DNA from: Collybiopsis luxurians FD-317 M1
Lineage: Eukaryota; Basidiomycota; Agaricomycetes; Agaricales; Omphalotaceae
Direction of reading: 5' to 3'
Assembly (NCBI GenBank): GCA_000827265.1
Contig: KN834749.1
Coordinates: 671,500-735,499, forward strand
Length of the DNA: 64,000 bases
Position 1 is the first letter of the stretch, and the number at the start of each line of letters is the position of its first letter. Below are positions 1-12,131 of the stretch, piece by piece. The notes beneath the pieces were generated by a model, which worked only from the letters and a program-made list of their open reading frames with translations, had not been told where the DNA came from and made no database searches. Made by a program: the position numbers and the translations under genes.

Positions 1-749
1 CTTGACATTCTGAAGGCTATCCATATATGTAGTTCAATCCAGGTTACCCAGAATCACACATTGTATGCTAGTCCTTGGTCATGTAAATACATATTTTTTC
101 CCTTTTAAGCAATTAGGTGCTAGTCTGCTGTAACCCTCTCTGCAAAATCAAGCCTTCAGATGCTAAGGATCAGGAAGTTTACTCTTGAGAATATACCTAA
201 GTGCAGGTGCGATATTGAACAAGCTAAATTTTCTTGGGATTGCAATTTCCGCAGGAGTTGTTTCCTCCCGACCCCTTCTCTTTGCATCATCTATTAACCT
301 CCAGCATTGGAACAGATAATTATGCTAGTGCTATCAGAGTCCGCTCAATGAATACTCCTGAGTTGGAGGTTCGGGGAGCCTTATTGCTATGGCTCAATGC
401 GGTAGGGAGAGCGATAATGACTTGGACTTGAATTGATGTCTTCCATAATAGTATTTTACAGAATACACCTACCAATGCTTGCTCATTCCTGTTTGCCGTC
501 CTTGACTAGCTCTGAGATATCTGGGTACACTGCTTCCTGGGCTACGCGTCGTCCGACCCTTCCCGCCGCGGCGTGAGCAGCCCTGAGCAGCCTGGACGGT
601 CACCCTGGACTCAGGGTCTAGAATCTAGATCGGTAACATAGCCGAGCAAAATCCGATTTTGATTCGGCCGACCGGCAACGGACGGTTGATGCGCATCAGG
701 GTGAACAGTATATATAGCACCGATTTTTAGATTTTCCTTGATTGAAAGC
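1..749. other. Non-coding stretch upstream of the F-box gene
   Basis: I see no convincing gene here. The open frame at 234-431 is short, has no domain-like composition and no supporting splice sites. The last 50 bases act as the promoter and leader of the F-box gene. Around 620-635 there is a small palindromic patch (tctagaatctaga) with no assigned role. A gene end lying off the left edge cannot be excluded. Confidence 0.5.
709..717 (+). promoter_or_regulatory. TATA-like element of the F-box gene
   Basis: The run tatatatag ends 33 bases before the proposed ATG at 750. It is the only TATA-like element close to that start. The call rests on sequence and spacing only. Confidence 0.4.
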
Positions 750-1931
750 ATGTCTTGTCCCAACTCTCTGTCGGATTTGCCTTCTGAACTCATTTGGGAA
801 ATCCTTCGCTGGGCGACTCACTTTCCTGAAGCGTACAACACCTCATATACACCTTTTTGCAGCCCCGAATCGCAGGCCACTTGTCGAGATACTGCTCTCA
901 GCTGCAGTCTAGTTTGTAGAGAATGGAGAGCTCTCGTCACCGAGTTCCTTTACAGGGATGTATGCATCGGGTACGGTCAAACCGCGCTCAAGGGTGCACT
1001 TTGCAACAAACAAGCCAGTAGGTTTGGTAGGTAGCGCATTTTCATTAGGGGGAAGTGACATTCTCATCATATTTCAGTTCGACGTGCTATACTCCCTTTC
1101 CAATACACTAGCACCCCATCATGGACTCCGAATCCCCTCCCTTCTGTCGAAATTCTCAAACTTTGCAATCATCTCGAAGTACTTATTCGTCCCCAGTCAC
1201 CGCCGTTCTCTGGCATTCCCCAGCAGTTTCAGTTTGAGGCAGACTCACTCCCTTTACCCTCCCTGAAGCGTCTGGAGTGGAATTACAACATCGCAGCTGA
1301 ACCATCTGGTGGTGTGAACTCCCTCGGAGCGACCCTTCAGAGCTGTTCCAATCTGGAGTACCTATCTATCGACAGTGTTCCTCGTTCTCCGGTGATTGAT
1401 CATCGCCCAGTTTCTCTTCCGTTCCTCTCGACCCTCTCTGTCTCCTCTCTGAGCGGCCAATTGATGTATCAGATTGTAAAATGGTTCCTACCCGCGCTGA
1501 AGCATCTAGTGTTGGGAGCTGTCAGTGTTCCCGATACCTCGTATCTTTGGGAAACCTACGGTGGGCAGATCGAGTCATTGGAACTAGGTAGACACGCCAG
1601 CTTCCTCGTTCGGGACGTCATTTCATCGGCACTTGAAAACTGCCTTTACTTGCAAGAACTAAACTATCACTTGTTCTTCACCCTTCCGCCCATAGTTCAC
1701 GAAGCACATGAGTCTATACATACTATTGGCTTACATGCTGCTCAAAACCTCATGTTTTCGCCTGAAGATAATTGGGTACTGGTCGAAAAGCATTTCGCCG
1801 TCCTTATCGAATATCTTCCCTCTCTCCGTACCGTTCAACTCTTTGGAAACTGGGATTCAATACTCGGAGATTCCCGTTTTGCACCAATCTATACTCAATT
1901 ACGCGAACGCGGTTGTGAACTGGTATTTTGA
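750..1931 (+). CDS. F-box protein with leucine-rich-type C-terminus
   Basis: Predicted substrate adaptor of an SCF-type ubiquitin ligase. The coding sequence joins 750-1017 and 1078-1931. The 60-nt intron starts GTAGGT and ends TTTCAG, and splicing restores one frame (…KQ, then I-R-R-A-I-L…). The N-terminus carries an F-box (LSDLPSELIWEIL, then CSLVCREWRALVTEFLYRDV), the usual fungal F-box signature with the late tryptophan. The rest has spaced leucine-containing segments such as LKRLEWN, LEYLSIDS and LKHLVLGAV, like the degenerate leucine-rich repeats of basidiomycete F-box proteins. This family is large and divergent in agaricomycetes, so no orthologue or substrate can be named. The ATG at 750 begins MSCPNSLSDLP. 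Confidence 0.8.
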
Positions 1932-2217
1932 TTTCATGTTATTGCATCTGCTTTGCTTGCTTTACCCATAAACTATAGACTAAAACACTTAGATTTCAAG
2001 AATTACCTTACGTAGACATACTAAGAGTGTTACCATCTTTCAAAGCAGTACCTCGTACTGATAATCAGACTCCTTGATCTAAACATTCACATTGTTTATT
2101 CAAGGAAAAGTATTTTCCTTTGCAATAATACTACAGCTTCCTAAAAAAAAAAAAAGAGAGAAAAGGAAAATGGAACCAATATTTTCTCGTTCCATTCATT
2201 TGCGACGTTCCCTAATC

Positions 2218-5200
2218 TCACTGCACAGATCCAAATCCAGCCGGACAATTTTGAGTCGCGATGCTAGCGGATCCACTGCGAATGTAGCAAATTTTTGCCG
2301 TAGCGCACTCGCCCGTGCAAGGGGCAGTCTTGACCGACTCTTTTCCTTGGAGCGTGTTGAAGGTCTTGGCAACGCAAAGAATCAGTCTATTGATTAAAGT
2401 ATGGTACACCTTTCATGAATGCTTACCGTTACCAGCGAATTATCGTTTTCCATAGCTAGCGAAAAAGTGTGAGCACTCTACAGCTCCTTCAAAAGGGAAC
2501 TCACCCTCGGTCACTAAGTGCCACCAAGTCGCATTCAACGGATCCGAATCAGTCCAGCCAGAGATACTGCTCCCGTATGTTTCACGAGTACTATACTCAA
2601 AGGCGTAACTAGGACCGAACCGCAGTTGAGGGTCCAGCGTAGGGAACGAATTTACATCACTCCTCCAACTGAAAACATATAAGCCAAAAAAAAAAAGGCA
2701 ATGAAGAAAATGAAACATACGTGTAAGCGTCCATGATATCGAATGTCTGTCGAAATTTGACGGTGAGTAAAATGCGAAGTTGACCGGAACCTATCGTACC
2801 GCAGAATCAACTTCGTAGACTCTCTACAGAGTTGCATTAGTGCTCAAGGAATCGAAATTGATGTCCAAGACACTTACAAACCCACTATTGAGATTTGTGA
2901 GCGGAGTGATTGAAGGAACTATCCAGGACTGAGTGAGCGCAGTTTCCGCGCTCATGTTCGTAGCATTGTTAGCGTAAAAGATCTATTGGAAGAGTTCAAG
3001 ATCGCGGTAGAGTGAACATGGTATCTGCTCACAGAAAGTTGATCCTCTAGAGTTACGACGTGATTTGACTGTGCAAGTATATCTCTCCAATAACGACGTA
3101 CCATGCGTATGACCCCAGAAGATATCTGCAAACCCTATTCAGTACTAACATTCCTTTACTTAACGATATACGACATACTAGCTATAACATGAGGCGAAAA
3201 CCTGTCGACGCTATTCCAAAATAGAGTGGTAAGGATTTGAATATAGATGGCTAATTATACCTACATCTGGTAGAAAAGATTAGTAGGGTTGAGGAGAGGG
3301 TTCGTTCCGTCCCATCCTGATAGGACGTGCCCAATGATCCAAGCTTTGTGGCAGAATTCAGGTTGCTGTAAAGACACATTACAGAAACAATCCACGTACC
3401 TCGGTCGCCCGCATCTTCCGCCTCCTGCAACTCGTCAGTCAACATTCTCAACATTCCCGATACATCAGGATCGGTCATGTTGATATAGTTGAAGTAGTTT
3501 GCTCTTCATCGCTCAATTCGTTGAGTCGGGTGGCTCGACTATATGGCAGGAGAAGTATTCACCTGTACCCTGAATTACGGTTCCCATCAGTGACCCATTG
3601 GACGCAAATTTTGAAGACGACATACAAAGATTCGTGTTCAATGAAATCACTCTAAGCCCATCAGATCGCCGAACTGAATAGGCCGCATAGTGAGTTTTCG
3701 CCGACTGGATGACTGAGTCGCTCAGCCATCCCTCGTGCTCCCACAAAGAAGAAACGTGGTCATAATTCCTATGGGTTTCGATGAGAATGAGTGGAGATAT
3801 TCCGGTTATGCAAAGCACACACCAGCTGAATTGGTTAGGGCCGGGGGCATCGAGGGAGTTGGGTGAACCTTGAGCTCTGCAAAAAAGGTCAGGAATCAGG
3901 ATGCGGACACAAACTAACCAAGTGATATATACTGGTTATAGCTGTCATGATTTCCAAGCGTAGCATAGACTGGCCCGGAAAGTAGGGTGCGCTTAAACAG
4001 ATCATACAAAACAACCTAAATACATTGATGCCTGGTCAGTGGGATAGCGATCAAAGACATTTTTACTGACTTCTGCGTATTCCACGTAGTCCCTGAAATC
4101 ATTGCAGACATGAGTTTATCGACAGACTGAAGGAAGTTGTGCCTACCTCGACAATTGGTTTTCCGAGTCGTGGGAAACAAGATCTCCTGTATAGAGCATG
4201 AAGTCAAAGCCGGAGTCTTTCGTATCGGCTAAAACTGGGATAGCTTCAAGAGCTGCAAGCGCGAGCGCGTATGGTGTATCACTAGCAAATGAGACCGTTA
4301 TTAGGGACTAAATTGAACGCGTTTCTTGGGACCCAGGTGAGAAAGACGTACCATAGGTAGGCGCCATATCGAGGGGCAGGGAGAACCGTAGCGTTGGGGC
4401 TAGATGTGTTGAAATTGTTGGAACGGCAGCAAAGGCCTGAGCTACATGCCGCTGTAACAAGACAGCTTCAGCTAAGAACAAAGATATTGTATGTCGCATC
4501 ATTCGCCCACCTTCCGATCCCTAGATATTGGCTCGCGCTTGAGCTATAGTTGTCTTTTCGCTTCGATTACTTACAGTGGAATACCCTTAGGATTGATGAT
4601 CAATCTATCTGAGGCGCTATCAACAGAATCTTCACTCACTCGGATCAATATGGAAATCAGACAGATGAAGCACTTTCAATCGTTCGCCACTGTGTGTTTT
4701 TGGTGCAGGCAGAGGATTAGGCTTAGGCTTTGCAAACCAACCAGTCAGATTGAGAGGTGTGGTGGGAGGCAAAGGGCACAGTTTAAGGAAGTTTTGGCAC
4801 AGCATCTATGCATTCAAAAATAGGGCGTCAATATCATGCTTCTAACCCGATGATAGTCGGGAGCGTACTTCACCATCCAAATTTCCTACATCGGCATTCC
4901 CGACTACTTGAGTGATGACACTGCCCAAAGCATCGGGTCCATAAGTCGCATTGCAAGTCGAGGAAAAGCCAAAAAAGTTGCAAAGTTCAACGGCAAATGT
5001 TGGTCCCTGTTCGGGAGCTGACAAAGCAAGGAACTTGGCGACTTCCATGCTCGCGACACATTTCGCACAAGTGCTATCAAAGACATCGGCGGCTGCAATC
5101 GCTTTGACTTGTGAGATAGCAGCCTGAAGCAGTTTGGAAGAAGACGCGGGGGCAGGCAACGGATGAGGATCCTTGGTGTCAACCGTTGGTATTTTGTCCG

Positions 5201-5464
5201 GGTTCGTCAAGTCCAAGGGAAAAATTTCGTGCTATATGCATGTTAAAGATGAATCGACGAAAACTTTAGACCAAGACGAACCGTCACAGGATCTGAAATG
5301 ACCGGTTGCACCTGAACAGAAGTAGCTGTAGGATTGTTATAATACTTAGAGTAGATAGATGTAGGAAATTTTCCTGGGGCCGTGAAGGTTGATGTAGGGA
5401 ATCCTGAACCGGCTGCCCACGCCAAAGTCGGGAGGCCAGAGAGAATGAAGAAAGCTAGCGCCAT
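2218..5464 (-). CDS. Secreted acid sphingomyelinase-like phosphodiesterase with saposin-B domain
   Basis: Predicted sphingomyelin phosphodiesterase of the SMPD1 family, which hydrolyses sphingomyelin-type lipids in acidic or extracellular compartments. A signal peptide starts at 5464 (MALAFFILSGLPTLAWAA). A cysteine-containing saposin-B-like segment follows (C-A-K-C…ELCNFFGF…C). The calcineurin-like metallophosphoesterase core then shows LSDFHIDPRY, GSEAACSSGLCCR, YTGDLVSHDS, TLGNHDSYN, WIIGHV and IFWGHTHG, which supply the expected Asp, His and Asn metal ligands. The C-terminal region contains W-Y/WHL-type motifs and ends with cysteines before the stop at 2218. The gene has many introns, including 5232-5287 (donor GTGACG) and the microexons 4575-4585 and 4511-4520. 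All catalytic motifs are intact. Fungi mostly lack sphingomyelin, so the true substrate may be another phosphosphingolipid; this is inference. Confidence 0.85.
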
Positions 5465-6446
5465 GAAGGGAAAGGGCAAGGGATGTCCAACCTACTTCCC
5501 ACAGAATTTAGTAAAGCCTTTTGACAGCGGGTGGCAAGTTGGACGAAGAAACGTGAGGGTAAAGGAACCAGAGATCATTGAGGTAACAGTTTCTCTGTTC
5601 TAGTTCCCGAAGAGCGCGGACTGGCAGGAATAGCAGCAACAATGACATCTCTTTCTTGCTGCGTGTATGTGTGAGTGTGAATGAGTGTCTCTTTCTCTTT
5701 TTTTATCCTCAAGGTATGCACAAGTTGCACTTGCAGGCGCAGGAACCATCAAACTATAAAGATGTATATGGTTCTTTTACCAGACTCTTTCCTAGCCTTT
5801 CATAAGTAGTAGTTCAGCAGTATAACATTCACAAGATCTACGCGTACATTAACGTTGCGCCGCCATATAGTCTACAAACGTGTTTGAACAATTTCTAAAC
5901 TGGGCCACCTAAATGACGATTGCAAAGCCGGCAGAGAGCATGCAGTATTTGCACACGTGAATGTTGGCCGACTTCCGCCCAAAATCAGCCGACTTGTACG
6001 TTGTCAACGCCCGATTGCGAGTGGCATCGAATTCACCACCGTATGGCAACTTTGCCTTCATCCAACAAGCGGGTCTAGGTAGAGAGAATACAACGTGTGT
6101 CATAGGGATAGATGAAGACCACTTGCGGGTCGGATGTACATGTAGCAGTATTAGATATGCTGGGCGGAGGGCCAGTGGTATAGGGGCGATAGAAAGGTAC
6201 AAATACAGAGGCTGATATAGGCACCGGGCAGTACTGGAGAGCGAAAACATTGAGAAGCCCATGAGGCTGATGGATAGCGAGCGTGGCAAACACAGAGGAA
6301 GCGTTTAACTAGTGGATGAAATGATGATGAGCAAGAATTAGCACGTTAATCTGCATAAAACTAACCAAGAATGACAAATTAGTCAAAAAAACATTAGAAA
6401 GGACACTGAACGACCTGAACAGTGCACCATGTGCAACAACCAAGCA
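5465..6446. other. Intergenic stretch, no supported gene
   Basis: Open frames exist on both strands (for example 5909-6289 minus and 5961-6215 plus), but they overlap one another, look like random translations and have no domain signature or splice support. A pyrimidine- and GT-rich tract lies around 5655-5705. The right part is probably the 3' side of the small minus-strand gene, and the left part is the promoter of the sphingomyelinase gene. Confidence 0.5.
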
Positions 6447-6680
6447 CTACGTGCTCGCTTGGTTCTTGGAGGACCTCAATCTCTGCGAGTCATTTCTCAA
6501 CATCCTCCGGGCATCGTACATAGCGGTATCCTTTGATCTCGCCCGGGCCCGCTCTTCTGCCAACTTTCTCGACTCTGCCCAAAGCCGAAGGGTATACTCG
6601 TGAACTGACCGAGAATAGAGAACAAATGGGTCTTCATCAACATTATCAGCATTGTTTGGCTGCGAATAAGGGAGTGGCAT
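6447..6680 (-). CDS. Small charged protein, unknown function
   Basis: A 77-residue frame begins MPLPYSQPNN and continues with an acidic patch (DEDPFVLYSRSVHEY). A long basic and acidic helix then follows (ESRKLAEERARARSKD, then YDARRMLRND), with no signal peptide or membrane segment. The composition, rich in Glu, Arg, Lys and Ala, is protein-like and unlike the neighbouring non-coding DNA. The pattern DPF-x-LY-SRS-x-HEYTLRLW resembles a conserved short protein rather than a random frame, but I cannot name a family. A longer overlapping frame at 6497-6964 on the same strand lacks such features. Additional upstream exons are possible. Confidence 0.5.
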   Translation of the reverse strand: MPLPYSQPNNADNVDEDPFVLYSRSVHEYTLRLWAESRKLAEERARARSKDTAMYDARRMLRNDSQRLRSSKNQAST

Positions 6681-7251
6681 TTGGGAGGGAAGAAGAGCCT
6701 GGAGGAAATATAAATTTTTGGGGAATTGAGGGACTTTTTATCGGAAATGGCCTGCTCGACCATTAACCCGATCACATGTTGGCAAAGCCCCACCTGCCCG
6801 ATGGAGAGTGGAGCTCCTCTCCAGCCGCGACAGAAAATCATCCATCTCACCTGGAGCCATAACCAAACTCCGATATCACTCAATCCTTTCCTTTTGATCG
6901 TTGCCGAGTTGATGAATGGGTCTACCAAATCCACTCCAGTTACTTTCCAAAATTTCCAGAGCAAATTAAGAATTTAAAGTCTTACGGTATATCATCCGAG
7001 ATTCAGATTTCTCACTTTTGCATCTGGCTTCTCCTTTCCCCGTCGCCTGGGGTTACTTCTCTCTTCTTATCTCATTCATTACGGGACGAACGACGCCCTG
7101 AACGACACCCAGACATTCATTCATGTTTCCAATCTCTCGGAAAAGTACTCCACAAATTTTGAGCAGAAACACCACCGAACGGCAAATGACACTCTCCAAA
7201 AACCTTTCAAACGTACGAGGTATATAATAATCAAAATAATCACAGATAATG
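6681..7251. other. Intergenic stretch, no supported gene
   Basis: This lies between two minus-strand genes. It probably holds the promoter of the small gene and the 3' UTR of the channel gene. No domain-bearing frame, tRNA or repeat was recognised. Confidence 0.5.
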
Positions 7252-10200
7252 TCACGACGTCAATTTCCGTTCCAATGTAGCTGCTTGATCCTTCGTTCGA
7301 ACATCGAGTGTGACGACCAAGTCGTGGTACTTCTGTAAATCCAATGCTTCGGATTTTGCCACTCCCGCAGAGTCATTTGGCAACCAAATGATTGGAGCAG
7401 GCGCAATGAGCTCCGGAGCATACAAAATTCCAGCCATCTCCTCTGCATGGTCTGTGAACGGCAATGGTGGTAAATGGGGTGGAGCCTGGGGATTGGTCCT
7501 CGCGGTGCGCTCAGTAGCGATTAGGTCATCCAGTGTCTCCGTTTCTATTGATGGGAATGGAGCTCGTTAGTGACTCGGGTAATTTTCACGACAATTTACG
7601 CACGCAATGGAACTGGACTTTTGTTCGGAGAGGTAGACGGCATTACAGCTAGGGTGAGGCTCATCATCTCCAGTACCGAGGCCATCGAGCCACGAGGTCT
7701 TGTTCCAGAAACGCCCGTACTGGTTTCATCCACACTTGTACGTCGTGTACTTCTAGCGGTATCCGAGAAGGTATCCAAAGAATCTCTTGTAATCGGCGAC
7801 AATGAACTTCGTCCGGGATGACGCGTCCTCATTGTCGCAAAAACCTCCACAAAGCAAATCACCGCCCCTCCAGTACCGACGAGCACTCCCCCTTCAATCC
7901 AAAATTGACGACTGAGGAAAATAAGTCCCAGAAGGATGGGCTGAAATGCTAAAAGTGTCGCGAAACGGCGGAGGAGCCAAATTTGAAGTAATCCGCCAGT
8001 CTGCGATCTTGTTCGTCCGTAGACGTATCCGATAAGGAAGCGGTGTGCTGTGGTCGATGACAGGAGGTCTAATCTATATTCAACATGTGGTCGTCGCAGT
8101 CACTCACCAATAAGCGTTAAAAATAGCAATACAATAACAGCAGGCCCAATTAATGGAAAGATAAGGGAAAAGGTGGAAGCGAATACAACTAGAGAGTAGA
8201 CGTGTCAGACGGTTCTTGCCTCATTGCAACAAGATTCAAGGTATTACTAGCGAGGATGCAAGCTGCCATAGCATATGAAGGATCATAGGCGCGAGGATAC
8301 AAAGCTGTTGTCAACGCCATTAGCCAGGTAATAGCAGGGATAGTAAGGATAGCTTACCTCTAAAACGTTCCCGGGGCGTAATAGCTCGCTTCTCTGCCCG
8401 GACTACGCTCCAGAGTCTATATCAAAGAGAATTTATACATGCACAATGCTGCTAGAGAGTAGAATCGATTACCTGTAAGGTTGGAGCAAAAGGAGACCGG
8501 GGAAGATAACTGCGACTTGGAGTATAATCGCCAAAGCGAGAACAGTCATATAGATTGAACCCTCGGCGACTGTTTTGGAAGGAGTATCCCCCGTGCTAAA
8601 TGCTTCCAAAGCAAATAGTAAGCTTCCGATAGTTATGAGGAGGAGTCCCACTACGACAGTAACGAAGAAGAACATAGTCTTGAAGAGGAGTAACTGTCCG
8701 CCTGATATAGATACTGAGCCACGGACATTGGAAATCCCTAGCATGGTGGAATAGAGCTGAAATTAAAATCCAGGTTTAGAAAATTGAGCATTACTCACAT
8801 CGAACGAAAGAAAGAGATGGGATGATGAATAGACATATAGCAAGTGCAGGAATAAATATGGTCGCAATACCAGACCCAAGCTGGTTGTCTCTCAGCAACG
8901 GCGTTAAGAACGGCAGGAAGTGGGCGAAGTCTGGAGCTGTGGCAAGAGATAGTCCGACAGCAGCAGTCACTGAATGATAAAGTGAGTAGAGTGTTTGAAC
9001 GAAGATTTAGGTTCCTTACATCCACCGGCCAGGAATATAGCTGCTAAAAATATACAAATCCACATAGCAGCAGAATCCAGAAATGTCGACAATTCGTCCT
9101 GCAGCACATCCCATCGAATATCCTCTTTTGCTCGCCCTTCAATCAGCTCAACGCCCCGAATGAATCCGAGGCCGCGTCCAACCAACAGCCACCCTTTGAT
9201 CCTCGCGCCATCAGCAATATCATTATAGCTATCTCTCTGAGCGTCGGCGATCTCGGCATTGATAGCTTTCAACTTGCTTCGCCACACCGTGATGTCGCTG
9301 TAGACAACACCAAGGTCATCATAATTGATACCCTCCATTGGCCTCACAAACGGCTGTGATGGTTGTAGTCGCAGATGTGGAGGCGGCACTGTCTCCGTCT
9401 TGTGCCGAAAAGGGAAAGTCTCCCGACGAATAGAAGGCACCTGTTCTGACTTTGGTGGTCTTCTGAATGAAGAGGGACCGGCAGCAGCGCCGTTGTCGGC
9501 GCTAGCAATATCCGGAGTGGGCTCTGAGAGTTCCATCCACTCTGGCTCTTCTTCCAGCGTGCGTAGACCGTCCTGATTATCGTCTGAAGACTCTAGCGCA
9601 TGATTAGGCCCGTATTTCCGAGGATCTGGATAAGGAAGAGAAGACATTGACCCTACTCCTTCACGACTGCCCAAAGGCAAGTGGTCGTATACACCGTTCT
9701 CTTGGAGGCGACTACCGAATTCTGAGATGCTGGGATCCCTCTCGTATAACGAGTCTGTGAATCGACCGCCACTCACTCCTGATACACCTTTTAGACGATA
9801 GTATTGAGAAGGTGCGACGAACGATGTCGGTGCCAGTGACGAAGCCGCAAAAGCCGGATTCTTGGAGCGTCTACCCCGCCTTCGCTGCACAAACAATCAG
9901 ATTGACGCTAAGGTGTAGAATATCAAAACGCAACTTGTCTATCCAGTCCTAAGGGTCTCGGGCGACTGATGTACGGTCGAGATGGATCTTCGGTTGCCTT
10001 GGGCTCCCAATCAGCAAGTGAGGGATCAGGTGTGGTGAGACGAAAGGAGTTTATGTATCGTGTTTCGGCAATTTCTAAATTTTCGAGAATTTCGTCTCGT
10101 TCTTCGATTAAAAGTGCGATAGCTCGAGTGTCGCTGGGGGCGGTTAAACATCCTATATGCAGGAAAATTTAACTGACACATACCAGATGGAAAATAAACT

Positions 10201-11537
10201 CTGGATATCTACTTCCAAAGCGGCCTTCTCCGAGTCATTGAGAGGCTCCCTCTCAGTCCTGTCTCTCGATGGGCGGCCAGCAGATCTTGAGCCATTTCCA
10301 GCTCCGCTCTTATCCAAGGACGAGCTCAGTCCGGTTTTCAGAATAAAGTCTTTCAAGTGCTTTTCACCCCAACCAACAAATCCTGGCGCGTTTCTCGCGC
10401 TCAGCCAAGCCATCTCCAGTCCCTGACATTTAGTTTCTATCCATCGCTTTCTATAGGCAACGTGCTTGTCGAATTCCCGTAAAATCTTCCACAACGCAGG
10501 AAATAGTGATAGAACGACTGCGAAGACGGTCAAGACGATGATTCTCGGTCGCAAATTTTGGGGATCATTCGAAGCTCGTTTATGGATTGAAATGAGCGCA
10601 TTTGAAGAAACGTTGCTTGCATCGAATGCTCTCAGCAGTCTGGTGAGACTGAGATCTTGCAGAGCAGAATAAGAGCCGCCAAAAACAGCTTCAGGAGGTT
10701 GGTTGGCAAGACAAGGAATGGAGACCAAGTATAACGGCAATGTCAAGAGGCCAAGAATAGACCATCCCAGAACAATGAGAAAACAGGTCCAAATGGTACG
10801 CTGGGCGAGTTGTTCATCAGAGGGAAATAAATTAGCATCTCCGACAGCCGAATGGCCAACGTCAGAGACATCGGAAGGCATGTCTGGTACAAGTGGAACA
10901 TGAGGGTGCAGAAAAGCTGAGAGACCAGTTCCGAGAGGCTTTGGGCGAAGACTGTGGGCAAGTTAGGAAAGATACAAGGAGGAAAAAGTAAAATGCACGC
11001 ACGGCTGTTGGACAAACCATTCCCTCAATGCATACACCTGTCGATAGCGGGGCCGCAGAATAGCAAAAATAAGCTAAGCAACATGGGATGTCAGTTTGAA
11101 TGTTGTGATTGCCGGAAGCAACTTACCCATATAATGAGACCTATTGCTGTAGGAAGAATCAATGCAGCCAATAAACCATCGGAAGATGAATCTATTCCGT
11201 TCCCGATGCAGACAGGTTGATTGCTTGCCAATTGACCAGCGAGAGGTGGAATTGAGGCCGCGGAAGTAGAAGTGGATGCGGAGGAAAACGTGTTTAGTGG
11301 AGATGAGGTGAAAACAGTCTGAGAAAAGGACGTAAAAGTGGTAGAAGATTGTGTTATTGTTGAAACTGGAAAAATGCTAGTCACTGTAGTTATTGAGGCG
11401 CCGCTTCCTGTGACGGAAACTGGGTGAGAAGAGGAGGTAGATGAAGCAGATGCTGTTGCAGAGGGTATAGAAGCTGAAGTATTCGTGGAAGTCGTTAACC
11501 AATCTTGTTCTTCTCGTATCAGGTCATTGCCAGTCAT
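7252..11537 (-). CDS. Multi-pass membrane protein, RSN1/CSC1 (OSCA)-like channel
   Basis: Probable member of the calcium-permeable, osmosensitive CSC1/OSCA family. Residues 15-100 are a Ser/Thr-rich, mucin-like tract, suggesting a glycosylated outer segment. About eight to ten hydrophobic segments follow, including LLAALILPTAIGLIIWV, FLIVLGWSILGLLTLPLYLV, IIVLTVFAVVLSLFPALW and MWICIFLAAIFLAGG. A large soluble loop lies between the third and fourth. The late region has the arrangement seen in the RSN1 7TM domain: LLQPYRLW, then KRAITPRERF, RALYPRAYDPSYA, a Pro-rich hydrophobic stretch and GYVYGRTRSQTGGL. The C-terminal tail is soluble and contains PLPFTDHAEEM. The frame is carried by several introns, and one donor near 7600 (GTGCGT) is needed to join the tail. 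Family assignment is by motif pattern only. Start MTGNDLIREE at 11537. Confidence 0.6.
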
Positions 11538-11945
11538 AGAGTGCTCGCGTAAAGTTGCAAGTCGCGTAAAGATTCAACTATGTAGGTCCCAAAAAGGAAA
11601 TTAAGCACATGTTGTCCTTCTCAATCTGCATTCTCTTACAATGTCCTGCGCCGATATCCAGGGTAAAATCTCAAAAAAAATTCAAGTTGCGACGGCAGAC
11701 AGAGAATTGGGAGACAAGAAAAGAGGATGTATGTCATTTGTTGTGAATAGATAAAATAAGTCAGGGTGGTGAGAATAATGCGCATGTTACTCCCACATGT
11801 CTGTGGTGGTTACTATGATGCGGAATACAAGGCAGCCCCATGGACAAAATAACAAGGCACCGCCAACAGCTTGGAGGGATATTTATCCTGACGGATAGAT
11901 CAGCATGCAAATTCGAAGAATGTGGTAGATGAAAAGGTAGGTACG
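11538..11945. other. Intergenic stretch, no supported gene
   Basis: Promoter side of the channel gene and the 3' side of the small myristoylation-motif gene. No frame or repeat stands out. Confidence 0.45.
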
Positions 11946-12131
11946 TTATGAAACAGAATTCCGCATCCGAATCGAACCGTCTCGTTCAACAACCATTTTG
12001 GAATGGCCAGAAACCCAAGGAGGAGTCAAATCATTGTCCTTTGCTGAACCGTGTTTTTCTTCCACTTTACGATCTCTCCGTATCTCGTCCGCCATTTCTT
12101 GTTTCATCATTTTACTTGGAATACAACCCAT
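11946..12131 (-). CDS. Small protein with N-terminal myristoylation/palmitoylation motif (MGCIPSK)
   Basis: A 61-residue protein starts Met-Gly-Cys-Ile-Pro-Ser-Lys. Gly2 and Ser6 fit the N-myristoyltransferase consensus, and Cys3 would be the usual site for a second, palmitoyl anchor. The remainder is very hydrophilic: KMMKQEMADEIRRDRK, then DLTPPWVSGHSK and a C-terminus RMRNSVS. No membrane segment or catalytic motif is present, so a membrane-tethered peptide or adaptor is the best guess. The bases just upstream (…ttgtttatgtgcag) resemble a splice acceptor, so the gene may have an intron in its leader. In-frame upstream Met codons exist, but only this start gives the lipidation motif. No homologue can be named from memory. 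Confidence 0.5.
   Translation of the reverse strand: MGCIPSKMMKQEMADEIRRDRKVEEKHGSAKDNDLTPPWVSGHSKMVVERDGSIRMRNSVS

Noticed and set aside
5909..6289. Opposed open frames on both strands
   Set aside because: They overlap each other with random-looking composition; neither has a family pattern.
6497..6964. 155-residue frame overlapping the small charged gene
   Set aside because: The same DNA in the other frame gives a better protein-like sequence; this one has scattered Cys/Trp/Met and no pattern.
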